A stretch of DNA of 64,000 nt. Source: Blastomyces gilchristii SLH14081 (lineage: Eukaryota; Ascomycota; Eurotiomycetes; Onygenales; Ajellomycetaceae). The stretch is taken from positions 257,054-321,053 of the forward strand of contig NW_003101650.1 of the NCBI RefSeq assembly GCF_000003855.2. Reading direction: 5' to 3'. Of this stretch, positions 23,501 to 36,195 are shown in pieces (within the stretch, counting starts at the first letter, position 1; every line of letters starts with the position of its first letter). The translations under genes were made by a program, and so were the position numbers. The notes beneath the pieces were generated by a model. That model was not told the DNA's origin and did no database searches. It saw nothing but the letters and a program-made list of their open reading frames with translations.

Positions 23501-26500
23501 CTACTGCTGCTGTTGCTGCTGTCTAAACCTGGGCCTCCATGCCTGTGTCGCTCCGCCGGAAGGTGGGTTGGAGCCCTCGCGACTCTCAGGTGCAGGCGAA
23601 GAGCTAGTTGGTGCTGGGCTTCTGGAGAGTGACTTGGGGGGAGCAACGGCTTCGCGGCTAAACCGCGGAGGCATACGCTCAGAAATGCGCTCGCGATCAG
23701 GTGCTCGCTCGGGCATGCGTTCACCGTTCGTCGAGAGATCTCGACCAGTAGCGCCGGCTCGTCGCTGTGGAGGAACGTATCCGCCAGTTGTCCGGGGAGG
23801 CGGGAGCTCTTCCTTGGCAGCGGGTGCTGTTGCCTCGGTTGGGGGAGTGACAGAGCCGGCCGCAGCCGCCTCCGCTTCCTTTGCAGCCTGGCGTTCTCGC
23901 CAGGTAGGGCCGGTACGACCTGTGAGATTAAGTCTAGGAGCAGTGCGTTCCGTAGATTCAGTGCGTTCCATACGAACGGGGACAGCACCAGCTTTGCGAG
24001 CCTTGAGTTTGGCCTCGGCTTCCTCTTCTCGCTTCTTCTGAATTGCGGCTTTCTCATCGAGTATTCTAGTGACAGTATTAGTAAATTGTGCGAAATTCGT
24101 AACCAAAGCAGGGAAATCATACCTTCGCTCTTCCTCTCTGGCAGCCTTCTCTGCGGCAAGTTGGCGGCGCCGTTCAGCATCCCGAGCAGCTTTTTCTTGT
24201 TCCTCCCGTTCAATACGCTCCTGCTCCTCTCGCTGGCGTCTCTCCTGTTCCTCCCTTTCCATACGCTCGCGTCGCAAACGCTCTTGGACTTCCTTGATTC
24301 GTTGTTTCTTTTTATTCTCGAATTCTCTCTCTGCGGCTTTGCGGTTCTTTTCAAATTCCACATGTCGTTTCTCCTGAATGTTCTTTCTGAAATCATTGAA
24401 GTATGGCACCAGACGGCTTAGACGATGTTTGAGGGCAACATCTTCCTTATGCTTCAGCTTAGCAGCGGCCAGGGTATCTGCTTTGTTCTTCTCATAGATC
24501 TCGAGATCACGCTTCCTCTGCGCTTCGTAGTCTGCAGGTATATGCTTGAGTTCCTCCCGGCGATAGGCTCGCTCCAGATGGTCAATACGCTTGGCTGTGA
24601 TTCGGACACGGTCGTTGAGTTCATTTTTCTCCTTCTCAAGCTGAGCCAGCTTGATAGTTCGAAGGCTGTTGCTATCCAATTCCTCCAAGTTAATTTCACT
24701 AACATCGATGCCCTTGACTCCGGTCTTAAGTTCCTCGAGTTGTTTCTTGAGCTCTTCTTGTCGAATACGGTCCTTCTCGTCCTGCAGCCGTTTGCGCTCG
24801 CGCTCGACGTGTTCATCATGCAATCTGCGTTTTTCAGCATCTTGCAATTCCTGCGCACGAATACGCTTTAGTCTCTCTTCCTCTTGCTGTTTCCTCTGCA
24901 GGGATTCCAGTGCAGCTTCCTTCTTCTTCTCAATAATGATTCTACGAGCAAGAGTCTCCTCGTGCTCCTTCGCAGCACCAGCCTTAGCCTTAGCAAAGGC
25001 AATTTGCTTGGCCTGGATGCGAGCTTGGTTATATGACGGGTCGACATACATGCAGGTGAGGTGAAGGGTCTTTGCCAAACGCGTAAGTTGGGACCTGGCG
25101 ATTTCAGCGGGCGTGCTTTGGAGTCGCTGCACCGATCCCACTTCACTTTCAGCGGATCCGGCAGCACTTCCAGGATGCATAGCCTTGGCGGAGGAGAAAA
25201 TATCGGAATCAAAAGTTAGGACGCCGGAAATGTGATCCACACGAATAGCCAAGTCACCCTTCTTGCAACCATTCATGATGAATTTCTCGATCATTGAGCG
25301 AGTAACTTGGAATGGTTCAGGGAACTGGGCGAGCTCATGGACGAATTTAACTTCAACGGATTCGTAAACCTGGGAGAGCTGTTGGAAGAGTCTTGTGAGG
25401 ATAACTTGTTGAAGGGGAAGCACGTATTTTTCCATTTCGGGGTCAGCGCCAATTTGAGTGAGGATGGGGGAGATCTTCTTGCAAATCGACAATGGGTGGA
25501 AATCGACTTCCAAGATGTTGTACAGGTCCCGAATTTCTGGGCGGCAACGAGAAAGTAAACCCTTATTCAAAGCATCTTTGAAAAGACCAGCACGGGTGGG
25601 AGCATGAGGCATGCCAAGAAGATTAGTCAACCGGGTGTTCTTGTTCTTCCGAACTTCGTCAACATCAACAAGCGCTCCGCGAGAGCGCGAAGTGCTAATG
25701 ACCGGGATCGAGAGTGCCGAGAGAAGAACGAAAGATGCGGTCTTGGTCATCTCAGCTTCAGAGATAACTGGGTTTTCCTTCTTTGGACTTTGTCCTGCAG
25801 CGACAGCGGCGGCAGACTGGCGAAGGAGGTTATAGTAACGGCTCCAAGCTGCAGCGTGGAAGAGGTAGTTTTCGCTGACCAGGAAGATCCGGGTGAGCTT
25901 CTCATAATAATTGGCCATCATGATATTCTTGGCTGGTCGCTTGCTAAGGTTGAGAAGTGTATGGATATCTTCGACGCTACGGAAGCCCTCTTGCCACAAT
26001 TCTAATTCAACAGCGACATTCAGTTGTTGGAAACGGGTATCTAAATGGCGCTGTAGAGTCTCTGGATCGCTCAGGTTGATGGCGTGCATCTGGCTGGAGT
26101 ACTTTGCAGCGTTCTGAACATGGTTACGGAGCAGCTCACAGAGACGGCGGAACTCAGTTTTGCGAGTGTACTTCAAGCAGAACTGGAATGCCTGGAGCGC
26201 AGTGGTTTGATACATAACTTCCAGCCGTGCATTGTTCTTCAAGATTTCAAGAACAGTACGATATGTCTCCCAGAGGAATTTCAACCACGGGGTAACAATG
26301 GCTCGATCCGTTCTATCGCGAGATTGCTCACCAGAAACGGTTGCTAGAAGGATAGTCTCAGGCGTCTCGATAGCATCAAGATCTTCGATATTTGTTGATG
26401 GAGCAGCAGATTCGAGAGAAGATTGGATTTCATCAGCCTTAGCCTGAGCTTCTGTAACTTTTTGCTCTGCCAGTTCAATAAATTTTTTCAACACCATCTG

Positions 26501-27003
26501 TATGCAAAAAGGCACTCAAGTTAGCCTCACTATCCAGAAACTGCATTGTTGCCATTTGCCCTCTACCGATCCCATCAATCCCTCCCCCAATAGTCGTATA
26601 TGTACTTAAATATATTTTCCTAAACCGGGGCATGTAGCAAGGAGAAAGGGAAAAAAGCTTACCTCAATTGTGCCAACATTGCTATTTTGCGCAATGTTTT
26701 TATATTGATAAAGGCCATCCTTTGCAGACTTTCCCTTTCGTAGATCCACGCACAACTCGACGAAAAGAATCATAACTGGCTCGAGGCTTGAAATGGGGCT
26801 GTTGCGGGAACGTTTGGAGGCGACTTGTTCATGGAGAACCGTCAGCGCAGCCTGCTGCTGGCCGACGGCAATGAGCTCTTCAGCTCGCTATGGAAAACAT
26901 GAATATTAACATCGCAGGTTCCCAAATGGTTTTTCCATCTCCATATAGACTGATATCTTACCCTGAGGACATTCTCAGGCCGGATATGGGGCGGAGGTGG
27001 CAT
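23501..27003 (-). CDS. TIF32: Eukaryotic translation initiation factor 3 subunit a (eIF3a/Tif32), 1068 aa
   Basis: eIF3a is the scaffold subunit of eIF3 and bridges the 40S subunit, eIF1/eIF2 and mRNA. Exons are 27003-26962, 26887-26663, 26497-24123 and 24065-23501. The start [14 protein letters not shown] and the next segment [20 protein letters not shown] match the family. [20 protein letters not shown] and the PCI-domain region (about residues 330-500, including [20 protein letters not shown]) follow. A long charged coiled coil comes next ([20 protein letters not shown]). The C-terminus is Pro/Arg/Gln-rich, ending in a Gln run. The third intron (24066-24122, 57 nt) is in frame without a stop, so an unspliced reading gives one continuous frame. 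Its splice sites and branch (TTTACTAATACTGTCACTAG) support removal. Confidence 0.95.
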
Positions 27004-27799
27004 GCTGGGCAATCCTCCCCTAAACAGCGGACAAAGGGTGGTTTAGGACGTAAATCTCAAACCCGTCAATTTGACAAGGGCGTTTCTGCTTCGCTTATCG
27101 TGACGGGGGTAAAGGTCGTGGGTCTCGATGAAGAACGCGCGTGCGGAATGTATCGAGACGGTCAACGACGCGATGAAGGGTCCTCTGGAAATGGAGAGGG
27201 AATAATTTGGGGATTTTTTTTCTGATGCTGGGGTTTAGCTTCTTTGTGGTTGTGCGAGCGAGAACAGAAGGCGAAAAATTCCTGCGGGTTCCAGGTTGCG
27301 GCTCCACTTCCTTACATAAGCCCTGCGCTAGTGGTAGAATCACGTGATATATCTCTAAACCTCCCGCAGCCAACAGGAGACAAGTGAGGGAGAGTGAGTG
27401 GTCAATGTCAGAACACAAGACGTTCGGAAGACCCAGGAGGAATATTTCTTGAGAAGGGCGAACGAAAATGGCCTATTCATTACCTTTCATACGATGATCC
27501 GCGTGTGCACGCCAAACCAACATTGAGAATAGAAAAAAACAGGTCTTACCTTAGCACTCAGGGGTTGGAATTGCAGAAATATTACCATTTCATCCAAACC
27601 TCCCTTCCACTCCAATTATGTTTGCAATGCCACTTTGATTGCAATACCAGCCAGCCAATGCTCCCCAATTAACTTTGAAATCATACCGAGTGTATTCATC
27701 ATTCGATTCCATCTTCCACCCGCATCTCAGTCGATTGAGAATAAATGAAACCCTTTTGGCGTGCGGGATTATTGCGCGATAGTATGGCTCTGGATATGG

Positions 27800-28204
27800 T
27801 TACCGTTGATTAAAGAGTTCTTTTAACAAACAGAGATCGCAAGTTTTGTTTTCTGTGACTGAAATGGTCACCCTCTGATGGGCTTCACAACACCGTATTT
27901 TCCGAAGTTGCGTGGTCAGATTATGGCTATTGAAAACGTTTAGTTCTCGGATATACGAGTCCAACTCCAATTCATCAGTTTCTGATCAAAAGAGTGGATG
28001 GCAAACCCAGATATTATCACCGTTTGCCGTGCGTTGAACCCTATCGCTCGCTAGCGAAAGGAACAGGCTTGAAGAAGCAGGGCAACCGTCACGAACAAGC
28101 TGACGGAATATAGGAGCGTCGAGTCCAGAAATTTTCAGGTATCGCAGAAACAGCAGCTTCCATTCGGATGCATGACATGGCGATCGATCAATGTTGGCAG
28201 CCTT

Positions 28205-28259
<55 letters not shown>

Positions 28260-28617
28260 CAAAGAAAGGAACGAAGACAGTTCATTCCGTTGAAGAGTAT
28301 GGTTTGCCAACAATTGGCGCTGCTTGAATTCTTCCAGCCTGATATTCTCTATATATATCAACCGTATCGAATGACAACCCTGAGACCAATGCTAGCCGCT
28401 CGCAAGTCTATTTATATGGAATATTGAACGCTAACCAATCATTTGCGCTCGATATACTCCGATACTCCAGAGTTAGATATATTCTAGGGTCATTGTTTTG
28501 CCAGAGGGACTGCTCAATGAAGGACCCCACGTTGACGGATGTGTCAATGATCCGGATTAATCGAGGAAGTGCGACAGTTGGGAGGGGAAGCCAAAAACTT
28601 CGAAAGGTAATAAGCAA
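27800..28617 (-). pseudogene. Remnants of a decayed protein-coding gene
   Basis: Consecutive coding-like segments run along the - strand. The first reads LPLPTVALPRLIRIIDTSVN to NDWLAFNIPYK, hits TAG, then continues in the same frame as CERLALVSGLSFDTVDIYRE to GKPYSSTE before TGA. After the 52-nt homopolymer (28206-28257) comes HASEWKLLFLRYLKISGLDA to LFLSLASDR. In another frame, LELDSYIRELNVFNSHNL to CDLCLLKELFNQR ends at 27800. Amino-acid composition and lack of repeats suggest former coding sequence. The stops, frame change and homopolymer suggest decay. A functional multi-exon gene with unusual introns is not fully excluded. The family is not recognised. Confidence 0.35.
28206..28257. repeat. 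Homopolymer A(52)
   Basis: Uninterrupted run of 52 A on +, inside the decayed gene region. It resembles the other long A/T tracts of the window (9591, 35218, 45371, 48359, 52731, 63400). Confidence 0.85.
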
Positions 28618-31347
28618 TTCAACTTGTTAGATGAAAAACGTGCAATTGGAATCAATTTCAATAAAGAGGAAGAGGAAGAGGAGGGGGGGGCTCATGACTG
28701 CCGTTTCTGGCAACAAATCTATCATATTGTGCTTGTAGGAGTGTTGCTGCGTCTTAATATCTAGAACAGGGAAATGATAAAAAGGGTCTTGTCGACATGT
28801 AAAATTGCGTGTTACACCATTGAATGAATTCTCAGAGAATTCCTCAACAGAAAACCCCCTCCTATCTAAATAAATTCATGCGCACAAAAAAATAGCGGGG
28901 GCTGAGACAAATATACGCTTGATGAAGTTGCGGTCAAGACTGGGGAAGCGGGGGAGGTCAGCATTTCTGTAGTCATGTGACATGCTTGCTCCGGATTCTG
29001 TTGCTAAAAGATATGCAGCGGCATACTGACTGTGGCGCGAAGTATTAAAAATGAAACAATTACATTGTTCTGGATCGGGATGTGATTGAAGAAAGTAAAC
29101 AATCCATCACGGTGGTCTGGTTGTTGGTCAGGGAGGGTGTTTAATGACGTTCATTATGAGTTCAGCAAAATTAGGGAAAGTTTCGGCGGGCATGATGATC
29201 CCACCTTTATATCTGTCTGCAATTACACAATTGAGATTTCTTGTGACTAACTAATGTGCCTAGATAAATCCGATTGCATCTGAATATGCCAGTTGAGCGT
29301 TGTAAACCCCGCGCTTCACCTACGGCACGGAAGGGAATAGAGTACGCAGAGAGCAAGCGCCCGAGGTACCCTTGGGGGAGGAGGCCCGTCCCGCCCGTGA
29401 CTATGGCGATTTTCCGCTAGACGGCAGATCCCGTTCATCCTCATGGCAGATCGGTGGTGCGGTTCGCTACACTGAGGGTGACGAACGTCCGGCACGACTG
29501 AGAGCGGGCGACGTTATGCTGTTTGACCCGGCAGAGACAGATGTAATGGCATTCATCAGTCGCCTAGAGTTTATCGGAATTCTCTCATGCCGCAGTGCTG
29601 GGCCCAAGCAATTATTCATACTTCCAATATGGGGAATGGAAAACATTTAACTGCCCACTAAATACTCAATATGCACTTCCGTACAGACCAATAGAAGAGT
29701 AAAAATAGAACAATCCCTCGTTTGCTTACTGAAGTAGATCCAGGATCGAGTTTGTCAGCCAGTCACGAAGTTAGTTATCGTCAAGCCTCAAGGATACGAT
29801 ACCCGGCCTCTTTAATAATAATAATAGCGGCGGAAAATGCCAAATCGCAAAAGCAAATCCTCGTAATATTACTAGCGGCAAGCGACCCCGTTCTAGAAAT
29901 TCTTGCGGAAGAAACCGCGCTAAACGAAGAAAGGAGGGAATGTCCATGTGTACATTTCTGGCCGGTCTGCACCAGCTGCAGGACATCAGGAGAGGCACAG
30001 AGCAGCCAGCAGCCAATAATAGGTATGGATGTCAGAATAAGGAATTATAAGTACCAGCTGAGTTGGAGTAGGTTTGTGAGAAGGGGAGAGGGAGGGATTT
30101 GGCCTGCATTTAAAGGCCAAGCAAGAGTCAAAATTCATAGGCTTGTATGGAGTAGTTAGTTGGGGTGGTGTGTTGCGTTAATAAGTCCTTGTCGCAATTG
30201 TGTGTCCGTAGTTCAGGCCTGTCATATCCGGGATTGGTGGAGGGCAAATGCGATGGAGACCACGGAACTCGGTAATTATGGAGGTATCGGCGCCAGGCAG
30301 GGCTGCTAAGGAAGAGGAAAGTAGAGGTTCCTGCAGCCCAAATAACAACAGATCACTGTTAGCAGAGAGTCTTGTCAGTTAAGGTGGATGTAGAGGCAGT
30401 GGTTAGAAACTATCATACAATATACAGAGTCCCCCGTAATAATGGTGCAGATAGAAGGCAGAAGAACAAACAACTCAATTGAGAGATAACGAAACAGCGC
30501 CCAGTATTCTTTGCACCTCATCCATCCCCCTCCTGTTCTTCGCTTTGCTTGGTGTTCTTTCTTTCCTTCTTCTCCGCCTCCCAAGCCCACCCATGTTTTA
30601 AACTTAGGCTAATTTCATGTTGAAAAGAAATGAGGGAAGCGTCACATCGCGTAATCGGTTAGCCAACTAGGCCAGATGCTGGGATTATTAAACACAACAG
30701 CGCGGGCGAGGGGCTGTACATACATGTACTGTACCTTCGCTGCGGAAGTTAGGTGCAGAGTGACATCTGCCGGGCTCCGCCGCGCAGTCCGCGCCTGGAA
30801 GTTGTTTGATTATTAAAATACCAAAATGACAGCCCAGCCGCTGCCGATACGGCTCCGTAACCCACTAACCCCCCGCTAACCCGACGCCAAATACTAGCGG
30901 CTCCGCCTGGCTGCCCCTTTTGCGTACAGGCCGTACGACTGGTATCCTATCACGTCGCCGTCTTTGTGCTCGCTTCCTCATCCCATCCTGCGAACAACCA
31001 CACCAACCAACCCAGACAGACCGAACTACCACCACCGCCAACACCATCCACCACCATCTATTTCTCCCGTCACCACCACCCGCATCACCATTGCTGTTCA
31101 TCTCTGAGGCTCCAGCGTCGGGCACTTGACCCTCTGTCGAGAATATCAACAGCTTTTCTCTTCTTCGAGCCGGCTCTCGCCTTTCTCTCGGAGCCAGTTC
31201 TCCGCCCGCCGTCTCTAGTTCGGACGGACGTGCAGGTTCATTTTCGCCAGTCTCCCTGGGTTCTCTCCTTCCTAGCCCTCCGCTACGTACTCCAACTTGT
31301 GGCAACATACCTCTTCTAAGGGCAATTCGGGCCATCACTTACGCACC

Positions 31348-31902
31348 ATGGCCCCTGCGTACGAGCTTCGACCCGGTGGAGATGTAAAGAACAAGAAACA
31401 AAACATGGCCGAATTGAAACTACGACGTTTAAACGAGCTCAACATAAGGTTGAAGGAAGACCTAGAACGTCCGCGAGTCAAAGTGTCTGAAGCTTCCATG
31501 TCGTGAGTGTCTCCTAGCCCTTTGAGAAGCCCCGTCAAGTTGGTTTTTTATTGCGAGTAACTGCCCTCATCTGAGCACAAGGTTGCTTGCTACCACACGA
31601 CTTCTTTGGGGTATGGAAAAGCACGATGGCTGACTGTTAAAAATTTCTTGGTTTGTTTCTGCCATCTTTATAGACTCATCAATTACTGCAATAATACAAG
31701 AGATTTTATGGTGCCTTCTGTGTGGGGTCAGGTAAATGGATTTCTCCTTTACCCTTTTTTGGCAACCCTGTACGGAAAAACTGGCAAATCGCGAACATTC
31801 ACTAACATCAATATCAATTCTCCCTTTACCATTCAAAAGATTGACAAACGCGAAGATCCATACACGCCTCAACAATCGGGTGGCTGCTGTTTGATCATGT
31901 AG
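31348..31902 (+). CDS. gpgA: Heterotrimeric G-protein gamma subunit, 91 aa
   Basis: Gγ pairs with Gβ and anchors the dimer to the membrane, acting in growth, sporulation and mating signalling. Exons are 31348-31502, 31674-31731 and 31840-31902; phases fit. The start context is CACCATGGCC. The sequence runs [40 protein letters not shown] (coiled coil), then [20 protein letters not shown] and PSVWGQ, then IDKRED and the C-terminal CCLIM. The last four residues form a CaaX prenylation box and the preceding Cys is a likely palmitoylation site. The length equals Aspergillus GpgA. Intron 2 (108 nt) is stopless and in frame. If retained it would insert 36 residues just ahead of the CaaX segment. Confidence 0.94.
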
Positions 31903-34070
31903 AATGGGTGGATTGACACAGCCATCTAGGCCCATCTCCTTTCATTTATAACCCATATCATTCGAAGATACATCCCCTCCCGAATTTTCTCTCCCAACGA
32001 CCCTCGGATCTCCGCCATCCACACGCTCCGACTGCGCGCCCCAAAATCTCACCAGCATCCTCGCAACCATATTTTCCTTTGAAACGAATACGAACTCAAA
32101 TCCCTTTAACCGGCCATGCATGAAATGAATGGTGTGGGCGGCTCACTCGCTTACACAGTTGGATGAAGCTAGGCTTCTCGCAGCATCGATAAAGCCTTTG
32201 GTGCTCCTATGTGTCCAAACCGTGTTTGAAGCGACGGCTTATTCAACCCACCAAAAACAACCTGTATTTGTGTATGTTGAGTATACGCATTTGTCTTGCT
32301 CCAAATTACTTGGCACAAGAAAAAGAATACACATTTCCTCCTATTGTTTTGGCTGGCATTCTAGGCTAGCAACCATTTATTGGCATTTTCCGTCGGCTCT
32401 TCTTTTAGCGGACCATCATCTCATGCTTTTTTATTTCTTTTGTCTCTGGTTGTTTGGTTGTTTTTCTTTTCTTTCTTTCTTTCTTTCTTTCTTTATTTTT
32501 TCTTTTCGCTTTCAATTTTCATAATTGGATTATCCCAAACCCTTATTCCCCTATTTTCCCCCTTTATTTCTGCTCTTTTTTTCTTCTCTATCTTGTCTTT
32601 TTTGTTTATTCTTTTTTGTCTCTCATGTTCACCATTATTTCCCCTTGATCTCGATATTTTTTTCACTGTTCATGAAGGTGGTTTTGGCTCTCCTCTGTTC
32701 GTTGTCCTGGATTAATTCATATTGTTCCTCTCCTGTGTTTCCAACTTCCTTTTCTTTTATTTTTCTTCTCTCCATTTGATTTTTTCCTTCAACCGCTTGG
32801 GTAATGAAGGCCTGGAGCAGAGAACGGCATCCTTCAAATCAAATCTTTTCTTTGTAAAATAGATTTTGGGACGAAACGGCAGCAAACAGTGAAGCTAAAA
32901 TATATATTTCCTATCTCCTTCAATTGCATTCAAATCCACCCCCGCCCCCTTCTTCTCGTGACCTTTGAAATCCTCGTACTTTTCACTGCACATCAAAACC
33001 CCCTCTCTGTCTTAAATCGAATGTATCCACCATCCATGGAACGCCTTTTTCATCAGTCTTCTAGATAGGACGGACGGAGCTGACAAGACGTCGAATAGAG
33101 ACTCCAATATACGAACGAACCCCCGCAACACCTGCACCGGGCATCGGAAATCAGCCCCGCTTTCTCTCTCCCCCTCCATGAGGTCGTGGCCTCTTATTCC
33201 ATTTCCTAGTTGGATCTTTCATACGCGAAGGCCTTTTTGCTGCCTTGCGTGGATGTACTACTCTTCCCTTCCCGGGGGGGGGGTATTATCTCGCGAATTA
33301 AGGCAAACGCGCAGGGAGATGGAAGCTTGACATCTAACAAATAAACCCATGCTAAGAACTACGTAAAAGGACAAACGCAAAATGTCCTCCAAAATACGTG
33401 ACCTATTATTCCTAGCGAATGGCAACAAAACGCTAGGTATAGTGTGTTATATATAATTACTCCCCGTTAAGATAGTAGGTAACTAACTATTCAATAATAA
33501 TAATTAAAAAAAAAAAAAAAAAAGGACTTGTAACCTACAGGGTTGACCGGCGAATTTCTCCCTTCGATAAATCAGCCCGTCTTAACTAAAATTCCGGTGC
33601 ACAAAGGGAATGAAACACTAGAACAATATATATGCATATAACATGGTAAATACTTTTTTTGAAGAAGTAGAAGCAAAAGAAAAAGATCCTGCAGTCTGCC
33701 AACGCCTTGGCCACTGGGGTTGACTGTCGCGCTTAAAGAAAAGAGGGGGAAAATAAAAAATAAAAGAAAGAAAGGTACAGTGCAGTAACTAACTGAGCTG
33801 CATAGTATAAGTGCAAGAGAAGAAAAAAAAGGGGGCGGGCTGCCTGAGACTGGGTAACTAACTTATTTATTAGAGGCGGGGAAGTGTGCGCTGGTTTTGC
33901 GATTTTCTAAAGATATAAATATATCTATCTAATCTCTAACAAATCTCGACGCCAATATTTACTTATATCCCCCGCCAATACCGAATTTCTCAACTCTATT
34001 ATCTATCCATATCACACCTCAAATTCAATATCCCAATGACACAAAATTAAAACCAATCATAAAGAAAAAA
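31903..34070. other. Intergenic region G-gamma / SelW-like gene, 2.2 kb
   Basis: The 3' region of the Gγ gene is followed by T-rich sequence, including a (TTTC)n run near 32470-32494. A 9-nt G run lies at 33273-33281 and a run of about 17 A near 33508-33524. AT-rich sequence leads to the next start codon. No coding features are supported. Confidence 0.5.
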
Positions 34071-34936
34071 ATGTCAGACCCAACTTCAGCCCAGTCCACC
34101 CCTTCCTTGCCCAATCCGCAACCAATACAACAACAAGAACAACAACAGCCAGAAAGCAAAGAAAAAGAAGAACAAATTCAACAAATAGCTATCCCTCTAG
34201 CAGAGGGACATCGGGAACTCGTCCACCTACCGCGCGTGACCATAAGATACTGTACGCAGTGCAAATGGCTGCTCAGGGCGGCATATGTATGTTGTCCCAA
34301 TCCGTCTAACTCATCTCAACACAACGCTGTCAAAATAATCCGTAGCCCATCTACATATATTCTGTTCCAACGAGAACGCTTCTCTAACCCGCCGCCCCGT
34401 GTAGTTCGCCCAGGAGCTGCTGTCCACCTTCTCCACGACACTGGGGGAGGTGTCTCTCGTCCCGGCTACCGGTGGCGTGTTCACAGTATCCATCCTGCAC
34501 GAGTCTAATGTCGATTTCACGACGGCGGAGACCGTGCTATGGGATAGGAAAGCGGAGGGCGGGTTTCCGGGTATGTTTATTTATTTATTTATTTATTTAT
34601 TATTTTTTACTTTTATTTTTATATTTTTTTATATTTTTTTCCCTATCTATATTCTTCGCTACTTCCAGTAATTCCTAATAAATACGCGCAAAACAACGCC
34701 CCCCCGGGACCCCAACAGAAACAAAACAGCTAAAGTCACTCGTCCGTAACATTATCGATCCCTCGCGGGATCTGGGACATGTTGATCGTGCCCTTGCTAA
34801 GAACCACGGGAAGGCAGGAGGAGCTGATACTACGGGGAAGACGGACATGAACGTGATGCCTACGCAGACCCAGGCACAGAACGGATCGTCTCCGCCTGTT
34901 ACTGCCATTACCGATGTTTGTAAGGACTGTGAGTGA
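34071..34936 (+). CDS. SelW/Rdx-family thioredoxin-like protein (cysteine form), 199 aa
   Basis: Exons are 34071-34286, 34405-34570 and 34719-34936, phases 0 and 1. After a Gln/Ser/Pro-rich N-terminus of about 55 residues, the Rdx domain begins VTIRYCTQCKWLLRAAY. Its CxxC motif occupies the place where animal SelW, SelT and SelH have Cys-x-x-Sec. FAQELLSTFSTTLGEVSLVP, ATGGVFTVSILHES and VLWDRKAEGGFPE follow, then KQLKSLVRNIIDPSRDLGHV, the usual fungal layout. The protein is probably a cytosolic redox protein, but its exact substrate is unknown. The C-terminal 50 residues are low-complexity. Intron 2 starts with an (ATTT)n repeat. Confidence 0.85.
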
Positions 34937-35215
34937 GAGGGAGGTTGGTTATATGGAGCTATCTATGTGTCTCTTCTCTACTTGGTGTGTTCAAATGGGG
35001 AGGGGGGGACCCTCCCCTACCACTCAACAAGGTGCGTGTGAAGGTGAAGGGCGTGGGATATGACTATGAAAGCTGAAGGGAATGAGTGACGTCCCCGTGT
35101 ATGGACGATTTGGCCTAACTATTCACGACGGGTCCAATAGACACACCCCTCTTCGAAAAACGTATTGAATGAAGCGCCCGACTTGAGGCGTGGGGATGTC
35201 GATATTTCTGAATTT

Positions 35216-35253
<38 letters not shown>

Positions 35254-36195
35254 GTCTTCTAGACGATGTTATGTATGTGTGTACCGGACTTGATGTACTA
35301 GGCGAATAGTTATCACTAGTGTGGAACCATGTTCAAAAAAGAAAGTAGGAAAAATAAAAGAAAAGAAGATAAAGTCACAAAAGACCGCCCATATCGTGGC
35401 AAGTATAAGTATGCAACTCGAAATAATGATATAGACAAAATATCCAAATGAGTCCAGAGAAAAAAAAATATGGGGAAAAAAAAAAGAGAAGAGAAGACAT
35501 GCCGTAATTCATTCGAAGGTATCAGGAGAAAGAAGCCAGTCAGTCGCCGACCGCCCAACCCGTTGCTTAAAGGGAAAAAAACAGAAAACGGAAGGGGAAA
35601 AACGAAGCATGCCAGTGCCCACCTGGAAGTTAAGGTAATGAAACCGAGAAGGGATGAAAATATATATACATACATGTATAACGGAAAGAAGACAGAAATG
35701 GAAAAATGAAAAGAAATAAAGACAAACACAAAAAGAGAGGAAATAAAATATAAAAATGAGATGATGTTTGGCATGATCATGATTTTCTCCAAAAAAAAAA
35801 ACCCTTTCGCCGCCCCCCTTCCCCCAACAAACCCTGAAAAAAAGCCCCCCCCGTTCCCATCCAACCGCCACGCCTTGCCCGCCCCTGGTATTTCGTATCC
35901 CCGTCCCGCTTATTCCAAAAGAAGAACCACGGCTAAATAAATTAAAAGAGAATAAAACACCAACCACAAAACTCCATCTCCGGCTAAAAGAATCCGAGAG
36001 AGCACTCGTTATGAGTGAAAAAAAAAAAATCCATTGACAAATATACGGGAGAACCGGACTTAACCGGACGTGCCGATGCAAGGGGGAAAAATAATATAAC
36101 TTCATAGGATATAAGAGAGGCGAGAGAGAAGAATCGATCCCTCACCCCTTATATAATATAAAATTGGGAAGGAAAATAGTGATTATCGACACCCG
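34937..36195. other. Convergent intergenic region SelW-like / PDE
   Basis: 1.26 kb with a 35-nt T tract (35218-35252), several A8-A10 runs and C7-C8 runs at about 35810-35850. Open frames are composed of low-complexity sequence. No gene is supported. Confidence 0.5.

Larger units (their letters stand above)
27004..31347. other. Intergenic region eIF3a / G-gamma, 4.3 kb
   Basis: It contains both divergent promoters. On - lies a decayed gene (27800-28617, listed separately) interrupted by a 52-nt A tract. Open frames at 29372-29650 and 29722-30159 (+) have no recognisable similarity. The last 450 bp (30890-31347) are C/T-rich and probably form the G-gamma leader. Confidence 0.5.

Noticed and set aside
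24066..24122. Treating the eIF3a 57-nt segment as coding
   Set aside because: It has canonical donor GTATGA, branch TACTAATAC and acceptor CTAG, and it interrupts the conserved charged coiled coil with aromatic, hydrophobic residues.
29372..29650. Open frame of 92 codons on + in the eIF3a-G-gamma interval
   Set aside because: No recognisable motif, no clear splice partners and no supporting context. Could be chance in a GC-richer patch.
34574..34600. (ATTT)n reading as a membrane-like coding segment (FIYLFIYLLF)
   Set aside because: It lies within intron 2 of the SelW-like gene. The hydrophobic translation is a by-product of the repeat.
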